Source of the DNA: Vampirovibrio chlorellavorus | GTDB lineage: Bacteria > Cyanobacteriota > Vampirovibrionia > Vampirovibrionales > Vampirovibrionaceae | Assembly (NCBI GenBank): GCA_903866275.1 | Contig: CAIPMU010000012.1 | Location: 194,452 to 258,451, forward strand | DNA: 64,000 nt | Direction of reading: 5' to 3' | Shown: positions 1 to 8,053 of the stretch, in pieces | Position numbering within the stretch: the first letter of the stretch is position 1 | How the letters are laid out: each line of letters opens with the position of its first letter | Notes under the pieces: generated by a model | Databases searched by the model: none | Told to the model about the DNA's origin: nothing | What the model saw: the letters and a program-made list of their open reading frames with translations, nothing else | Made by a program: the position numbers and the translations under genes

Positions 1-2506
1 CAATGATTTGATCGGCCAAAAATTCGTAACCCGCGCCCGTTTTCTGATGGAAGTGTAACGTATTTCCAGAAAAAGCCCCCAAGAGCGAGCGGATGGCATT
101 GGGGTTTTTCGCGTCGTATTCCGGATGTTGGAGCAGGGCTTTCACATCGTCCAGTACCTCGGGTTTATCCGCATAGGCCTGAGTGGTAAATCCACGCTGA
201 ATGCCCGTCGGGTTACCCTGATGCGTTTGATAGAAGTGTGCCAGTTTTTCCTGTTGCGTCACCGGATCGGCATGATCGACCAGATGGGATAAGGCGGCGG
301 ACACATCGGTCATGTTGTGTTGCAAATCGTATTGTTGCACCGCCAGCGGCAGGTATTTTTCCGGATGGCCTTCGACGAGATAAGTCAAGGCCCGATTTTT
401 AATCGCCCGTTCTCCCGAATCAGGTCCAGTCCACTGATAAGGCTGCGATTCCGACGAACGGCTGTGCTTGAAGCGTTCCAGCAGTTCGGGTTCCAACGCC
501 TGACCAATCGCGCGGCGCGCTGACTGATGCACGGCGAAAATGGCATCCATATCCACCTTACCGGCGGGATACAGTTCCATCAGATAGTCCGGTGAGGGCA
601 GCGAGAATGCACGGGCTGACAACGCCGGATCCAGCGTGGAATCCTTGAGGATGCCTTTGAACGCGGTCACCAAATTGGGATCCAGCGCAAATGGCTTGCC
701 CTGCTGATGTGCCTCTATCTGCTCTTTCAAGACATCCACCCCCAGCTTTTGACCGGCCTCCCAGCGGTTAAACCCATCCGTGTCATGGGCCATCAGGAAG
801 GTCAGTTGCTCGCGGGTATAAGGATAGTTCACCTTCACCGGGGCCGACCAGTTTCTCAGCAACGAAGGAATCGGTTTTTCCGGCACATCCCTGAAGACAA
901 ACGTCGTTTCAGGGGCTTTCAGATTCAGAATATCCCCCTGCGTCAGCAAGGCTTGTTGATCGCCTTTCAGGTGTAAGGGGAGGTCTTCCCCTTTGGCGTT
1001 CAGCAGCCCCACCCGAACGGGAATATGGAATGGGTCTTTGGTGGGTTGTCCCGGTGTGGCGGGCGTCGATTGCCGAATGGTCAGGGCGTACTCTTTCTTT
1101 TTGGGATCGTAGGCATCATGCACATCCAGGATAGGCGTCCCCGCCTGGTTGTACCAGGTTTTTTCAAACTGACCGAGATCCACGCCAGAAGCATCCTGCA
1201 TGGCCTTGATAAAATCTTCGGTCGAGACGGCCTGTCCATCGTGACGCTGGAAGTATAGATCGCTCCCTTGGCGGAAGGTTTTTTCGCCAAGCAGGGTGTG
1301 AATCATGCGGATCACTTCCGCGCCTTTTTCATAGACGGTCGAGGTGTAAAAGTTATCGATGGTGCCCACGGAGGCGGGCCGGATGGGGTGTGCCATGGGC
1401 CCCGCGTCTTCCGCAAACTGGGAGGTGCGCATGCCGCTCACGTCATCGATGCGTTTTACAATGCGGGAGTTCAGATCGGCGGTAAATTCAGCGTCCCGAA
1501 ACACGGTGAAGCCTTCCTTCAAGGTCAGGTCAAACCATTTTTGCAGGGTGACCCGGTTGCCGGACCAGTTGTGAAAATACTCATGGGCGACCACCGCTTG
1601 AATGTATTCATGGCGGGCATCCGTCGCCGTTTTGGCATCGGCCAGAATGGCTGAAGAATTGAAGATGTTCAGCCCCTTGTTTTCCATAGCGCCCATGTTG
1701 AAATCATTGATGCCCACAATCTGGAACAGGTCCAGATCGTATTCCCGCCCAAAGCGTTCTTCGTCCCATTTCATGGCCTGCTTCAGGGATTCCGTGGCCA
1801 GCTTGAGTTTCTGTTCATCGCCGTGATTGGCGAAGAGTCTGAGCGTGACATCACGACCGGATCGGGTTTTGAAATGGTCCTCTTTCATCGCAAAATCACC
1901 GGCCACCAAAGCAAACAGATACGAAGGCTTTTTGTGCGGATCATGCCAGGTGATCTGTTCTTTGCCATCCGGGGTGACTTTGCGTTTTCCGGGGTTTCCA
2001 TTGGAAAGCAACTGCTTGTACTGTCCCTTGGGCGCAATGAGTGTGGTGGTGTACTCACTCATCACATCCGGGCGATCGAGATAAAAAGTGATGTTGCGGA
2101 AGCCTTCGGCCTCGCACTGGGACGTGATTTTGCCGCCGGACGTATACAGCCCGGACAGGGAGCGGTTCGCCTTGGGGTTGATATTGGTTTTAATTTCCAG
2201 GGAGAATGGATGATCCGGCACATGGTGCAGCGTCAATTCATCGTTTTCCCGATGATACTCCTGCGGGGAAAGCGCCTTGCCGTTTACCTTGATGTCCAGT
2301 AATTTCATGGTCGGCGTTTCCGCATCCTCGGGCGCCGAGGCTGGCGCGCCTTTCAGCGTAAGGCTATGCGTGGGGTCAACTGCCTTGGGATTCGGCTGGA
2401 TCTGAAGCCGGGAGGTCACATCCACATCGTCTTCGGCCTTGAGGTCGAAGGTTAACTCGGTTTTATCAATCAGGTGGGATGGTGGTGTGTAATCCGTAAG
2501 TTGCAA
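1..2506 (-). CDS. pepN: Aminopeptidase N, M1 family (3' end cut by window edge)
   Basis: Zinc metallo-aminopeptidase that removes N-terminal residues from peptides in the cytoplasm. The translated minus strand shows the substrate-binding GAMEN motif near residue 272 and the zinc motif HEYFHNW near residue 308, followed by LKEGFTVFRD, whose Glu is the third zinc ligand. Order and spacing match the E. coli PepN branch of M1. About 835 residues are visible, so only a short C-terminal part is missing if the protein has the usual length of about 870. I chose a TTG start at 2506 because AGGGAG lies 10 bases upstream and the protein then begins where the family normally does (LQLTDYTPPSH). In-frame ATGs at 2599 and 2635 would add about 31-43 residues but have no good ribosome site. 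Family assignment is very secure; the start is not. Confidence 0.93.
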   Translation of the reverse strand, partial: MQLTDYTPPSHLIDKTELTFDLKAEDDVDVTSRLQIQPNPKAVDPTHSLTLKGAPASAPEDAETPTMKLLDIKVNGKALSPQEYHRENDELTLHHVPDHPFSLEIKTNINPKANRSLSGLYTSGGKITSQCEAEGFRNITFYLDRPDVMSEYTTTLIAPKGQYKQLLSNGNPGKRKVTPDGKEQITWHDPHKKPSYLFALVAGDFAMKEDHFKTRSGRDVTLRLFANHGDEQKLKLATESLKQAMKWDEERFGREYDLDLFQIVGINDFNMGAMENKGLNIFNSSAILADAKTATDARHEYIQAVVAHEYFHNWSGNRVTLQKWFDLTLKEGFTVFRDAEFTADLNSRIVKRIDDVSGMRTSQFAEDAGPMAHPIRPASVGTIDNFYTSTVYEKGAEVIRMIHTLLGEKTFRQGSDLYFQRHDGQAVSTEDFIKAMQDASGVDLGQFEKTWYNQAGTPILDVHDAYDPKKKEYALTIRQSTPATPGQPTKDPFHIPVRVGLLNAKGEDLPLHLKGDQQALLTQGDILNLKAPETTFVFRDVPEKPIPSLLRNWSAPVKVNYPYTREQLTFLMAHDTDGFNRWEAGQKLGVDVLKEQIEAHQQGKPFALDPNLVTAFKGILKDSTLDPALSARAFSLPSPDYLMELYPAGKVDMDAIFAVHQSARRAIGQALEPELLERFKHSRSSESQPYQWTGPDSGERAIKNRALTYLVEGHPEKYLPLAVQQYDLQHNMTDVSAALSHLVDHADPVTQQEKLAHFYQTHQGNPTGIQRGFTTQAYADKPEVLDDVKALLQHPEYDAKNPNAIRSLLGAFSGNTLHFHQKTGAGYEFLADQII

Positions 2507-3003
2507 TACTTTAATGCTCCCTGTCCCGAACAGTAATGGCCCCTGGTACGCCTTGGTGGTCAGCAGCGAAGGATTACGGGAAGGTTTGTAACCAAACATG
2601 CCTAGATACTGGGATGTTCCGGGTAAGGGGCTCATCGCCGGCCGAGCCGTGGAAAGGTTCAGGGGTCCCTTTATCTTATCAGAATTTCGGGCTGAATTTT
2701 GACTTCGATGCGGCACGAGTTTACCGTACGTGACGGTGTTCAGCCCTGATGTTGTGATCATTCTACCCCCTCGCAATCGCTCGGATTGCCTTCAATCATG
2801 CTATAGAAACCACTTGGCTCAATCTATAATCTGAATCATTCAACCACTTGAAACAAAGAGCCATTAAAACGCGAAGTTTTAAATCCAGTTCATGAATAGC
2901 ATTATCGTTTTTGGGAAGCAAGTGAAAACATGGCGAACGGTTCGCAATAGAGGGGATGATGTTTCTGGTTCATGATGCCAGCCATTCATTTTGGACTGGG
3001 CTG
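2507..3003. other. Intergenic region upstream of pepN
   Basis: About 500 bases between the regulator gene on the right and pepN on the left, both on the minus strand, so it should hold the end of the first transcript and the pepN promoter. It is AT-richer than its flanks around 2800-2960. I found no hairpin with a T-run and no convincing -35/-10 pair. A minus-strand TTATAG at about 2825 is the best -10 candidate but lacks a good partner. In-frame extension of pepN to 2635 cannot be excluded. Confidence 0.4.
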
Positions 3004-3678
3004 CTATGAATCCGGCAACAGGCGTTTGGCCATCAATGCCGCTTGCGTCCGATCGCGCACGTCCAGTTTGTTCAGGATGGAATGCACATGCACCCGCACC
3101 GTCCCCGGAGAAATAAAGAGCAGTTCGGCAATTTCGCTGTTCTTTTTGCCCTCGGCCAACAGTCCCAGAATTTCCTGCTCCCGTTCGGTCAAACTGTTCA
3201 GCAGTGGGGGGACAACCCCTTCGTGGTTTTTGGGTTTCGCCCTGGCTTCAGCAGGATTTGCCGGGCCAAAACGGGTTCTTAATACCTCTGCCACGGCGGC
3301 ATCCACCCAGAATGTTCCCCGATAGACTTCTTCAATCGAGACAATCAGGCGTTCCGTGGACACCCCCTTCAGGCAAAAACCGTCCGCGCCCGCATCCATA
3401 ATCTGATTCACAATGTGGGGCTCTGTATGAGAGGTGAGGGCCAGAATCTTCAGGTCTGGTAGCTGTTGTTTGAGTGCTTTTGAGGCTTCAATGCCGGTCA
3501 TCACAGGCAGCCCAATGTCCATCAGAATGAGGTCCGGCTTGAGGGCCTGGGCCAGTTTCAGGGCCGTTTCGCCATCGCCGCAGCTGTCCAGCAAGGTCAC
3601 TTCCGGTGATTTTTTCAGCGCAATGGTGAGCCCAATGCGAAAAATTTCATCATCTTCCACCAGTAAAATTCGGATCAT
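3004..3678 (-). CDS. Response regulator, NarL/FixJ family (receiver + LuxR-type HTH)
   Basis: Phosphorylation-controlled DNA-binding transcription regulator, partner of the kinase encoded just upstream. Residues 1-115 are a receiver domain: acidic pair EDD at 8-10, phospho-acceptor Asp54 in LILMDIGLP, and the conserved Thr/Ser and Lys positions in ALTS and CLKG. Residues about 160-215 form a LuxR/GerE helix-turn-helix (LTEREQEILGLLAEG, then TVRVHVHSIL). Total length 224 residues, normal for the family. I place the start at 3678 rather than the upstream in-frame codon at 3738 because its ATG overlaps the kinase stop in an ATGA junction, the usual sign of translational coupling. Target genes are unknown; the divergently transcribed potassium importer is a candidate because its upstream region carries three direct repeats. 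Confidence 0.9.
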   Translation of the reverse strand: MIRILLVEDDEIFRIGLTIALKKSPEVTLLDSCGDGETALKLAQALKPDLILMDIGLPVMTGIEASKALKQQLPDLKILALTSHTEPHIVNQIMDAGADGFCLKGVSTERLIVSIEEVYRGTFWVDAAVAEVLRTRFGPANPAEARAKPKNHEGVVPPLLNSLTEREQEILGLLAEGKKNSEIAELLFISPGTVRVHVHSILNKLDVRDRTQAALMAKRLLPDS

Positions 3679-4799
3679 GAGGGCCCGCCTTCTGAGGGTG
3701 CGACTGAATGGACGGGCAAGGTAAAAATAAATCGACACCCGCTGGGCTGACCATTTTCCACCCAGATCCGCCCCTGATGCGCTTCCACGATCTGGCGGCT
3801 TAAGTACAGACCCAGTCCTGTGCCCAGGACCTGACGACTGCCATTGGCGCGATAGAAACGGTGAAAAATGCGATCCAGATCCTGGGGTGCCAGGCCCGGT
3901 CCGTTATCCTGGACTTCTACTTTCAAATGCTCCGGGGCCTGTTCTGGTTCCGGGATTAGACGCACCTGAATGAGCCCACCCGATGGTGTGTAATTGAGTG
4001 CGTTGTGAATGAGGTTGGACAGTACCCGCTTGAGTTGAAAGGCTTCCCCCTGAACGGATTGAGGGGTTTTCTGGCAGGTGTACTCCAGTCGAATGCCCCG
4101 TTCGATGGCCAAATATTGCAGCTCGGTTAAAATATCGGCAATCAGGTCATCCATATTCACCGCCACCCGTTGTACATTCACCCCGAGATTATCGTGGCGA
4201 TAGACATCCAGCAGGGTTTCCACCAACGCCAGTTGGCGGGCGTTGCTGCGTTGCAAGGCTTCCAGAATTCCTTTTTGCTCGCCGTTCAAATGGCCAAACG
4301 TTTCTTCAATGAAGGCTTGCAGGGTTTTTTGCTCGCCCAGAAGTGGCGTTTTTAAATCATGCGTCAGGGTGGCAATTAAATCTTCCCGCAGCCTGCCCAC
4401 GTTGCGCTCGGTTTCCAGTAATCGTTCCTGAGTCTGGATGTAGCTCTGGTATTGAATATACCGCAGCATGAAAAACGCCGAGATCAGGATGGAGACTGCG
4501 GCCAACAGCCGGTTGACCAGCACGGAGGGCATATTTAACACGACCCGCGGAAAGACCAGATTCAAGAGCGTGGCTATCACTGCCAGCGCCAGCATGGTTT
4601 TGGCGATGCGGGGGCGCAAAAAAGAAACCGACACCAGAATCGGAAAGGCGTAGAGGTAGGCGGGTACAAATTCTGACGGGGTGGAGAAATCAAACGCGGC
4701 AATTAATAAAAACGTCAGCACAATAATGGCCCAGCGCTTTCGGGGGCTTACCCGGAACAGATTTTCAAAGTTCAAAAACTGCATGCCTGACATGTCCAA
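3675..4799 (-). CDS. Membrane sensor histidine kinase
   Basis: Senses an unknown signal at the membrane and phosphorylates the coupled response regulator. Residues 20-112 contain four predicted membrane segments with very short loops, so there is no sizeable extracellular sensor; sensing is probably within the membrane or intracellular. A short coiled linker (residues 115-140) leads to a HisKA domain with the H-box TLTHDLKTPL (His147). The HATPase domain follows with N-box NLIHNALNYTP, G1 DNGPGL, F-box IFHRFYR and G2 GTGLGLYLS. At 374 residues it is complete. Its stop codon overlaps the start of the regulator by four bases. A HisKA kinase coupled to a NarL-type regulator is less common than the OmpR pairing. 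The start has no strong ribosome site; ATGs a few codons downstream (MSGM, MQF) are possible. Confidence 0.9.
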   Translation of the reverse strand: MDMSGMQFLNFENLFRVSPRKRWAIIVLTFLLIAAFDFSTPSEFVPAYLYAFPILVSVSFLRPRIAKTMLALAVIATLLNLVFPRVVLNMPSVLVNRLLAAVSILISAFFMLRYIQYQSYIQTQERLLETERNVGRLREDLIATLTHDLKTPLLGEQKTLQAFIEETFGHLNGEQKGILEALQRSNARQLALVETLLDVYRHDNLGVNVQRVAVNMDDLIADILTELQYLAIERGIRLEYTCQKTPQSVQGEAFQLKRVLSNLIHNALNYTPSGGLIQVRLIPEPEQAPEHLKVEVQDNGPGLAPQDLDRIFHRFYRANGSRQVLGTGLGLYLSRQIVEAHQGRIWVENGQPSGCRFIFTLPVHSVAPSEGGPS

Positions 4800-4852
4800 G
4801 CTGGTCGGTCTATTTTTGAGTCTGTCTTATTTTACTGCGGGGGTCTCAAGCC

Positions 4853-4944
4853 GATCTATACCTGCAGATATATCTTTGCCGCAAACGCGATTTATACCTT
4901 GAGCGTCTCCGGTGCAACCGACATAATGCCCATAGATTTATACC
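4853..4944. promoter_or_regulatory. Three direct repeats GAT[C/T]TATACC and a sigma-70-type promoter upstream of the KimA-like gene
   Basis: The divergent intergenic region holds three copies of a 10-base direct repeat: GATCTATACC at 4853-4862, GATTTATACC at 4889-4898 and GATTTATACC at 4935-4944. Between the last two lies a plausible plus-strand promoter, TTGAGC at 4899-4904 and CATAAT at 4922-4927 with a 17-base spacer, which would put the transcript start near the third repeat. The arrangement suits binding of a regulator, perhaps the adjacent NarL-type one. The repeats are seen directly; the binding role is inferred. Confidence 0.45.
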
Positions 4945-4985
4945 CCTCAGTGGCTCGTTGATCGCTCAAGCAGAAGGCTCGCATC

Positions 4986-6839
4986 GTGTATAAGAAGCTC
5001 AAGCAGTTACTCATTGGCGCCCCGATTTCCTCCGCTCATGCCGAGCATCAGAAGCTGAACGTCCCGTTAGGCTTGGCGGTGTTTGCCGCAGACGCGCTCT
5101 CTTCGACCGCCTATGCCACGGACGAGATTCTGATTGCGCTGGCGGGTTCCAGTTACGCAGCCTTGACCGGGTTGATCTCCCTGCCCGTGGCCCTGGCGAT
5201 CGCCCTGCTCATTGTGCTGGTGGTCATCTCCTACCGACAGATTATCAAAGCCTATCCCGATGGTGGTGGCGCCTATATCGTGGCGCGCGAAAATCTGGGC
5301 ACGCTGCCCAGCCACGTGGCCGCCTCGGCGTTGCTGATTGATTATGTGTTGACCGTGGCGGTCAGTATCAGTGCGGGAGTGGCCGCCCTGACCTCCACCG
5401 GGCTCTTTCCGCATCAGGAAACCACATCGCTGTGTGTGCTGTTTACCATCGGGATCATGCTGATCAATTTGCGCGGCGTCAAGGAATCTGGACTGGCCTT
5501 TGCTTTTCCGGCCTATATCTTTCTGTTCAGCATGACTGCCCTGATTGGCACCGGCCTCTGGAAGCTTTTCAGCGGTATGGCAGTGCCGGCGATTGCCCCG
5601 ATAGCATCCGCGCATGATCCCACGGGCTCGCAAACCTTTGCCAGTATCGGCTTTGCCTTTATCTTCCTGAAAGCGTTCTCGCACGGGTGTGCGGGCCTAA
5701 CCGGCATCGAGGCCGTGTCCAACGGGGTCAAGGCCTTCAAGGAGCCGCGCCCGGATCGGGCCAATACCACCATGACCCTCATGGGCCTGCTGTTGGGAGG
5801 TATTTTTCTGGGTATTACTTACCTGGCCTTTGGGTTTCATATCCTGCCCCAGGAAAACGAGACCATTCTGTCTCAGGTGGCCAGCGCTGTCTTTGGGCGA
5901 GGGTCTGCACTTTATCTGCTAGTTCAGTTTTCCACCATGATCCTGCTCATTCTGGCGGCGAATACGGCCTTTGCTGACTTTCCCCGTGTCAGTAGCCTGC
6001 TGGCAGATGACGGTTTTCTCCCCCGGCAGTTGATGAACCTGGGGGATCGGCTGGTTTTTAACAACGGCATCACCGTCTTGTGCCTGCTTTCGGTGATACT
6101 CATCATCGTGTTTAAGGGGGATACCCATGCCTTGATTCCACTGTATGCGGTGGGGGTGTTTGTGTCGTTTACCTGTTCCCAGTGGGGCATGGTGGTGCAT
6201 CATCGCCGGGAAAAAGAACCCGGCTGGAAGCAGGGCATCGCCATCAACGCGTTGGGGGCCGTGGTCACTGCCATTGTCACGATCATTCTGGCGGTTGAGA
6301 AGTTCACGGAAGGCGCGTGGATCGTCTTTGTGCTCTCACCGCTGCTGATCTGGATGTTTAATGCGGTCAAGCGGCACTATATCAATATCGGTCGTCAGCT
6401 GGTGTTGCCGGAAACCGGATACTGCCCGATTGCCATTGAGCACACCGTACTGGTGCTGGTCTCTTCGCTCAACCGGGGAACGATTCCGGCGATGGAGTAC
6501 GCTAAAACCATTTCCAATCGCGTGGAGGCGGTACACATTGAACTCAACCCGGCAACGACGCTTCGCCTTCAAACCAGTTGGGCGGAATGGGGCTGCGGGA
6601 TCCCCCTGACCGTGCTCAAATCGCCGTACCGTTCCCTGACTGAGCCCTTGCTGGATTACATTGATGAAGTCGAAGATCGCTACGAGCATAATCTGGTGAC
6701 GATTATTGTGCCTGAATTCGTGCCCAAACGCTGGTGGCACAACCTGCTGCACAACCAGACTGCCCTGTTTTTGAAGGCCATATTAAGATTTCGGGCCGGA
6801 AAAGTCGTCACGACGGTTCGTTACCATCTGGATGAATAA
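4986..6839 (+). CDS. APC-superfamily permease, KimA-like potassium importer
   Basis: Polytopic inner-membrane transporter of 617 residues. The N-terminal start (YKKLKQLLIGAPI..., then ADALSSTAYATDEIL) and the SYRQIIKAYPDGGGAYIVARENLG segment closely follow Bacillus subtilis KimA (YdaO), a proton-coupled potassium importer of about 607 residues. About twelve hydrophobic segments fill residues 25-445. The rest is a soluble C-terminal domain, as in KimA, which there contributes to dimerisation and c-di-AMP control. The start is GTG at 4986 with AGAAGG about seven bases upstream. I saw no c-di-AMP (ydaO) riboswitch in the leader. An amino-acid substrate is possible for the wider family, so the potassium call rests on remembered similarity. 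Confidence 0.8.
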   Translation: MYKKLKQLLIGAPISSAHAEHQKLNVPLGLAVFAADALSSTAYATDEILIALAGSSYAALTGLISLPVALAIALLIVLVVISYRQIIKAYPDGGGAYIVARENLGTLPSHVAASALLIDYVLTVAVSISAGVAALTSTGLFPHQETTSLCVLFTIGIMLINLRGVKESGLAFAFPAYIFLFSMTALIGTGLWKLFSGMAVPAIAPIASAHDPTGSQTFASIGFAFIFLKAFSHGCAGLTGIEAVSNGVKAFKEPRPDRANTTMTLMGLLLGGIFLGITYLAFGFHILPQENETILSQVASAVFGRGSALYLLVQFSTMILLILAANTAFADFPRVSSLLADDGFLPRQLMNLGDRLVFNNGITVLCLLSVILIIVFKGDTHALIPLYAVGVFVSFTCSQWGMVVHHRREKEPGWKQGIAINALGAVVTAIVTIILAVEKFTEGAWIVFVLSPLLIWMFNAVKRHYINIGRQLVLPETGYCPIAIEHTVLVLVSSLNRGTIPAMEYAKTISNRVEAVHIELNPATTLRLQTSWAEWGCGIPLTVLKSPYRSLTEPLLDYIDEVEDRYEHNLVTIIVPEFVPKRWWHNLLHNQTALFLKAILRFRAGKVVTTVRYHLDE

Positions 6840-7034
6840 ATGGGATAGTTTGGCTTTCTGCTGAAAAGTGGGGAAAGTGTAAATTTGGATGTTTCCAGGA
6901 ACGGTCATATCGAAAAGTAAATATTTCTTTACATAGCCTCCAGAATTCAACCGGCTTGCCGAAGTGGAAGTAGTAGATGCAACCTATCCAGGTAGAGTTG
7001 GCACTTTAGCCAGTCTAGCTGAAGAAAGGCGGCT

Positions 7035-7964
7035 ATGTACCCCAAAAAGTCCCCCTCTAAGTTGACTTATGCCCAAGGGAATACTTTTATGGAGTATGCC
7101 TTGGTTGGCTTGCTGGTGCTGGGTGTGTGTATATTGACGCTACTGAAAATGAATGTGAATCTGTCAAACTCAGTCCAGAGGATGATGGGGTCCAAGCCAG
7201 TGGTATCCAACACAATGGCTGTAACACACACGCCGCCAACGGATTCGACGACAACTGCGGCAACGGTGACACCCGTTCCCAATATCGTCCAGCTCACTAC
7301 CGATTCTGGCACCGTGATTAATTTGATGGTTTACCCCCAGAATCTCTCCAGTTCGATCATGACATCGGGCGCTCATGGGACGACTGATCTGCTGGCCGAT
7401 ACGATTATTTCTCTGGCTCAGCAACTGCTGGCAGCTAAGGAAATTTCCCAGACTGGCTACGATTCCCTGATGGCTCTGGCCAACCAGGGGCACCGGATTG
7501 CCAGTATTGAGAAGCTACAGGAAGATGTGGCAGCCTCTGCCTCTTCACCTCAGCAATACGCCAATACGCTCATTCAGTTTGAGGGTAAAACATATACCCC
7601 GGATACCCTGATGAACCTGATTGGTTATAACAACAATTCGATGGACCCGAATGCCGTTCAAAACCCGTTGACCGATCCCACGGCTGATCCTGAAATTCAG
7701 ACGTTGCAAACGCTCTATCAGGAAGCGGTGCAGAGTGGTGTGCTGAATGATCCGGTGGTTGCCCAGGTTGTGGAGAATCTGGCTGGTCAAATCGGTTCAC
7801 TCAGTGATGACACGAATATTGCGGTGGCCACAATCACCGAAAATGCTGGTGCTCCGAAGAATATGGAACAAACCGTTTCGAGTATTGCCGCAAACAACCA
7901 TTCAGCCAGCATTTGCACCATCGGCAGCAGTAAAGATTCTGGGGTGAAATGTACGGGTGGTTAA
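7035..7964 (+). CDS. Flp-type pilin-like protein with large C-terminal extension
   Basis: A 309-residue protein whose N-terminus has the Flp/type IVb prepilin signature: a basic leader (MYPKKSPSKLTYAQ), then G15-NTFM-E20-Y, then a hydrophobic helix (ALVGLLVLGVCILTLL). In Flp pilins the peptidase cuts after the Gly and the EY pair starts the mature protein. Ordinary Flp pilins have about 50-80 residues, but this one continues for about 250: a Thr/Pro-rich linker (residues 55-90) and a predominantly helical domain rich in Gln, Asn and Asp with the motif SGAHGTTDLL. The ribosome site AAAGG lies five bases before the ATG. Related leaders occur in genes starting at 12,367 and 34,357; the third also shares the GAHG motif. 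It may be a structural or tip component of an appendage. No function is proven. Confidence 0.6.
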   Translation: MYPKKSPSKLTYAQGNTFMEYALVGLLVLGVCILTLLKMNVNLSNSVQRMMGSKPVVSNTMAVTHTPPTDSTTTAATVTPVPNIVQLTTDSGTVINLMVYPQNLSSSIMTSGAHGTTDLLADTIISLAQQLLAAKEISQTGYDSLMALANQGHRIASIEKLQEDVAASASSPQQYANTLIQFEGKTYTPDTLMNLIGYNNNSMDPNAVQNPLTDPTADPEIQTLQTLYQEAVQSGVLNDPVVAQVVENLAGQIGSLSDDTNIAVATITENAGAPKNMEQTVSSIAANNHSASICTIGSSKDSGVKCTGG

Positions 7965-8053
7965 TTCCCGGTTTCCAAATGACTTTATGGGGTTGAAGTG
8001 GATTGGATTAATCCCTGCAAAGTCTTTGATGCATTGCTGCTTGGTCGTTTAGG

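Noticed and set aside
4800-4985. c-di-AMP (ydaO) riboswitch expected before a KimA-like gene
   Set aside because: The leader is short and lacks the conserved blocks of that riboswitch; only direct repeats and a simple promoter are visible.
5067-5684. 205-codon minus-strand frame inside the KimA-like gene
   Set aside because: Gln/Gly/His/Arg-rich shadow of a well-supported membrane-protein gene.
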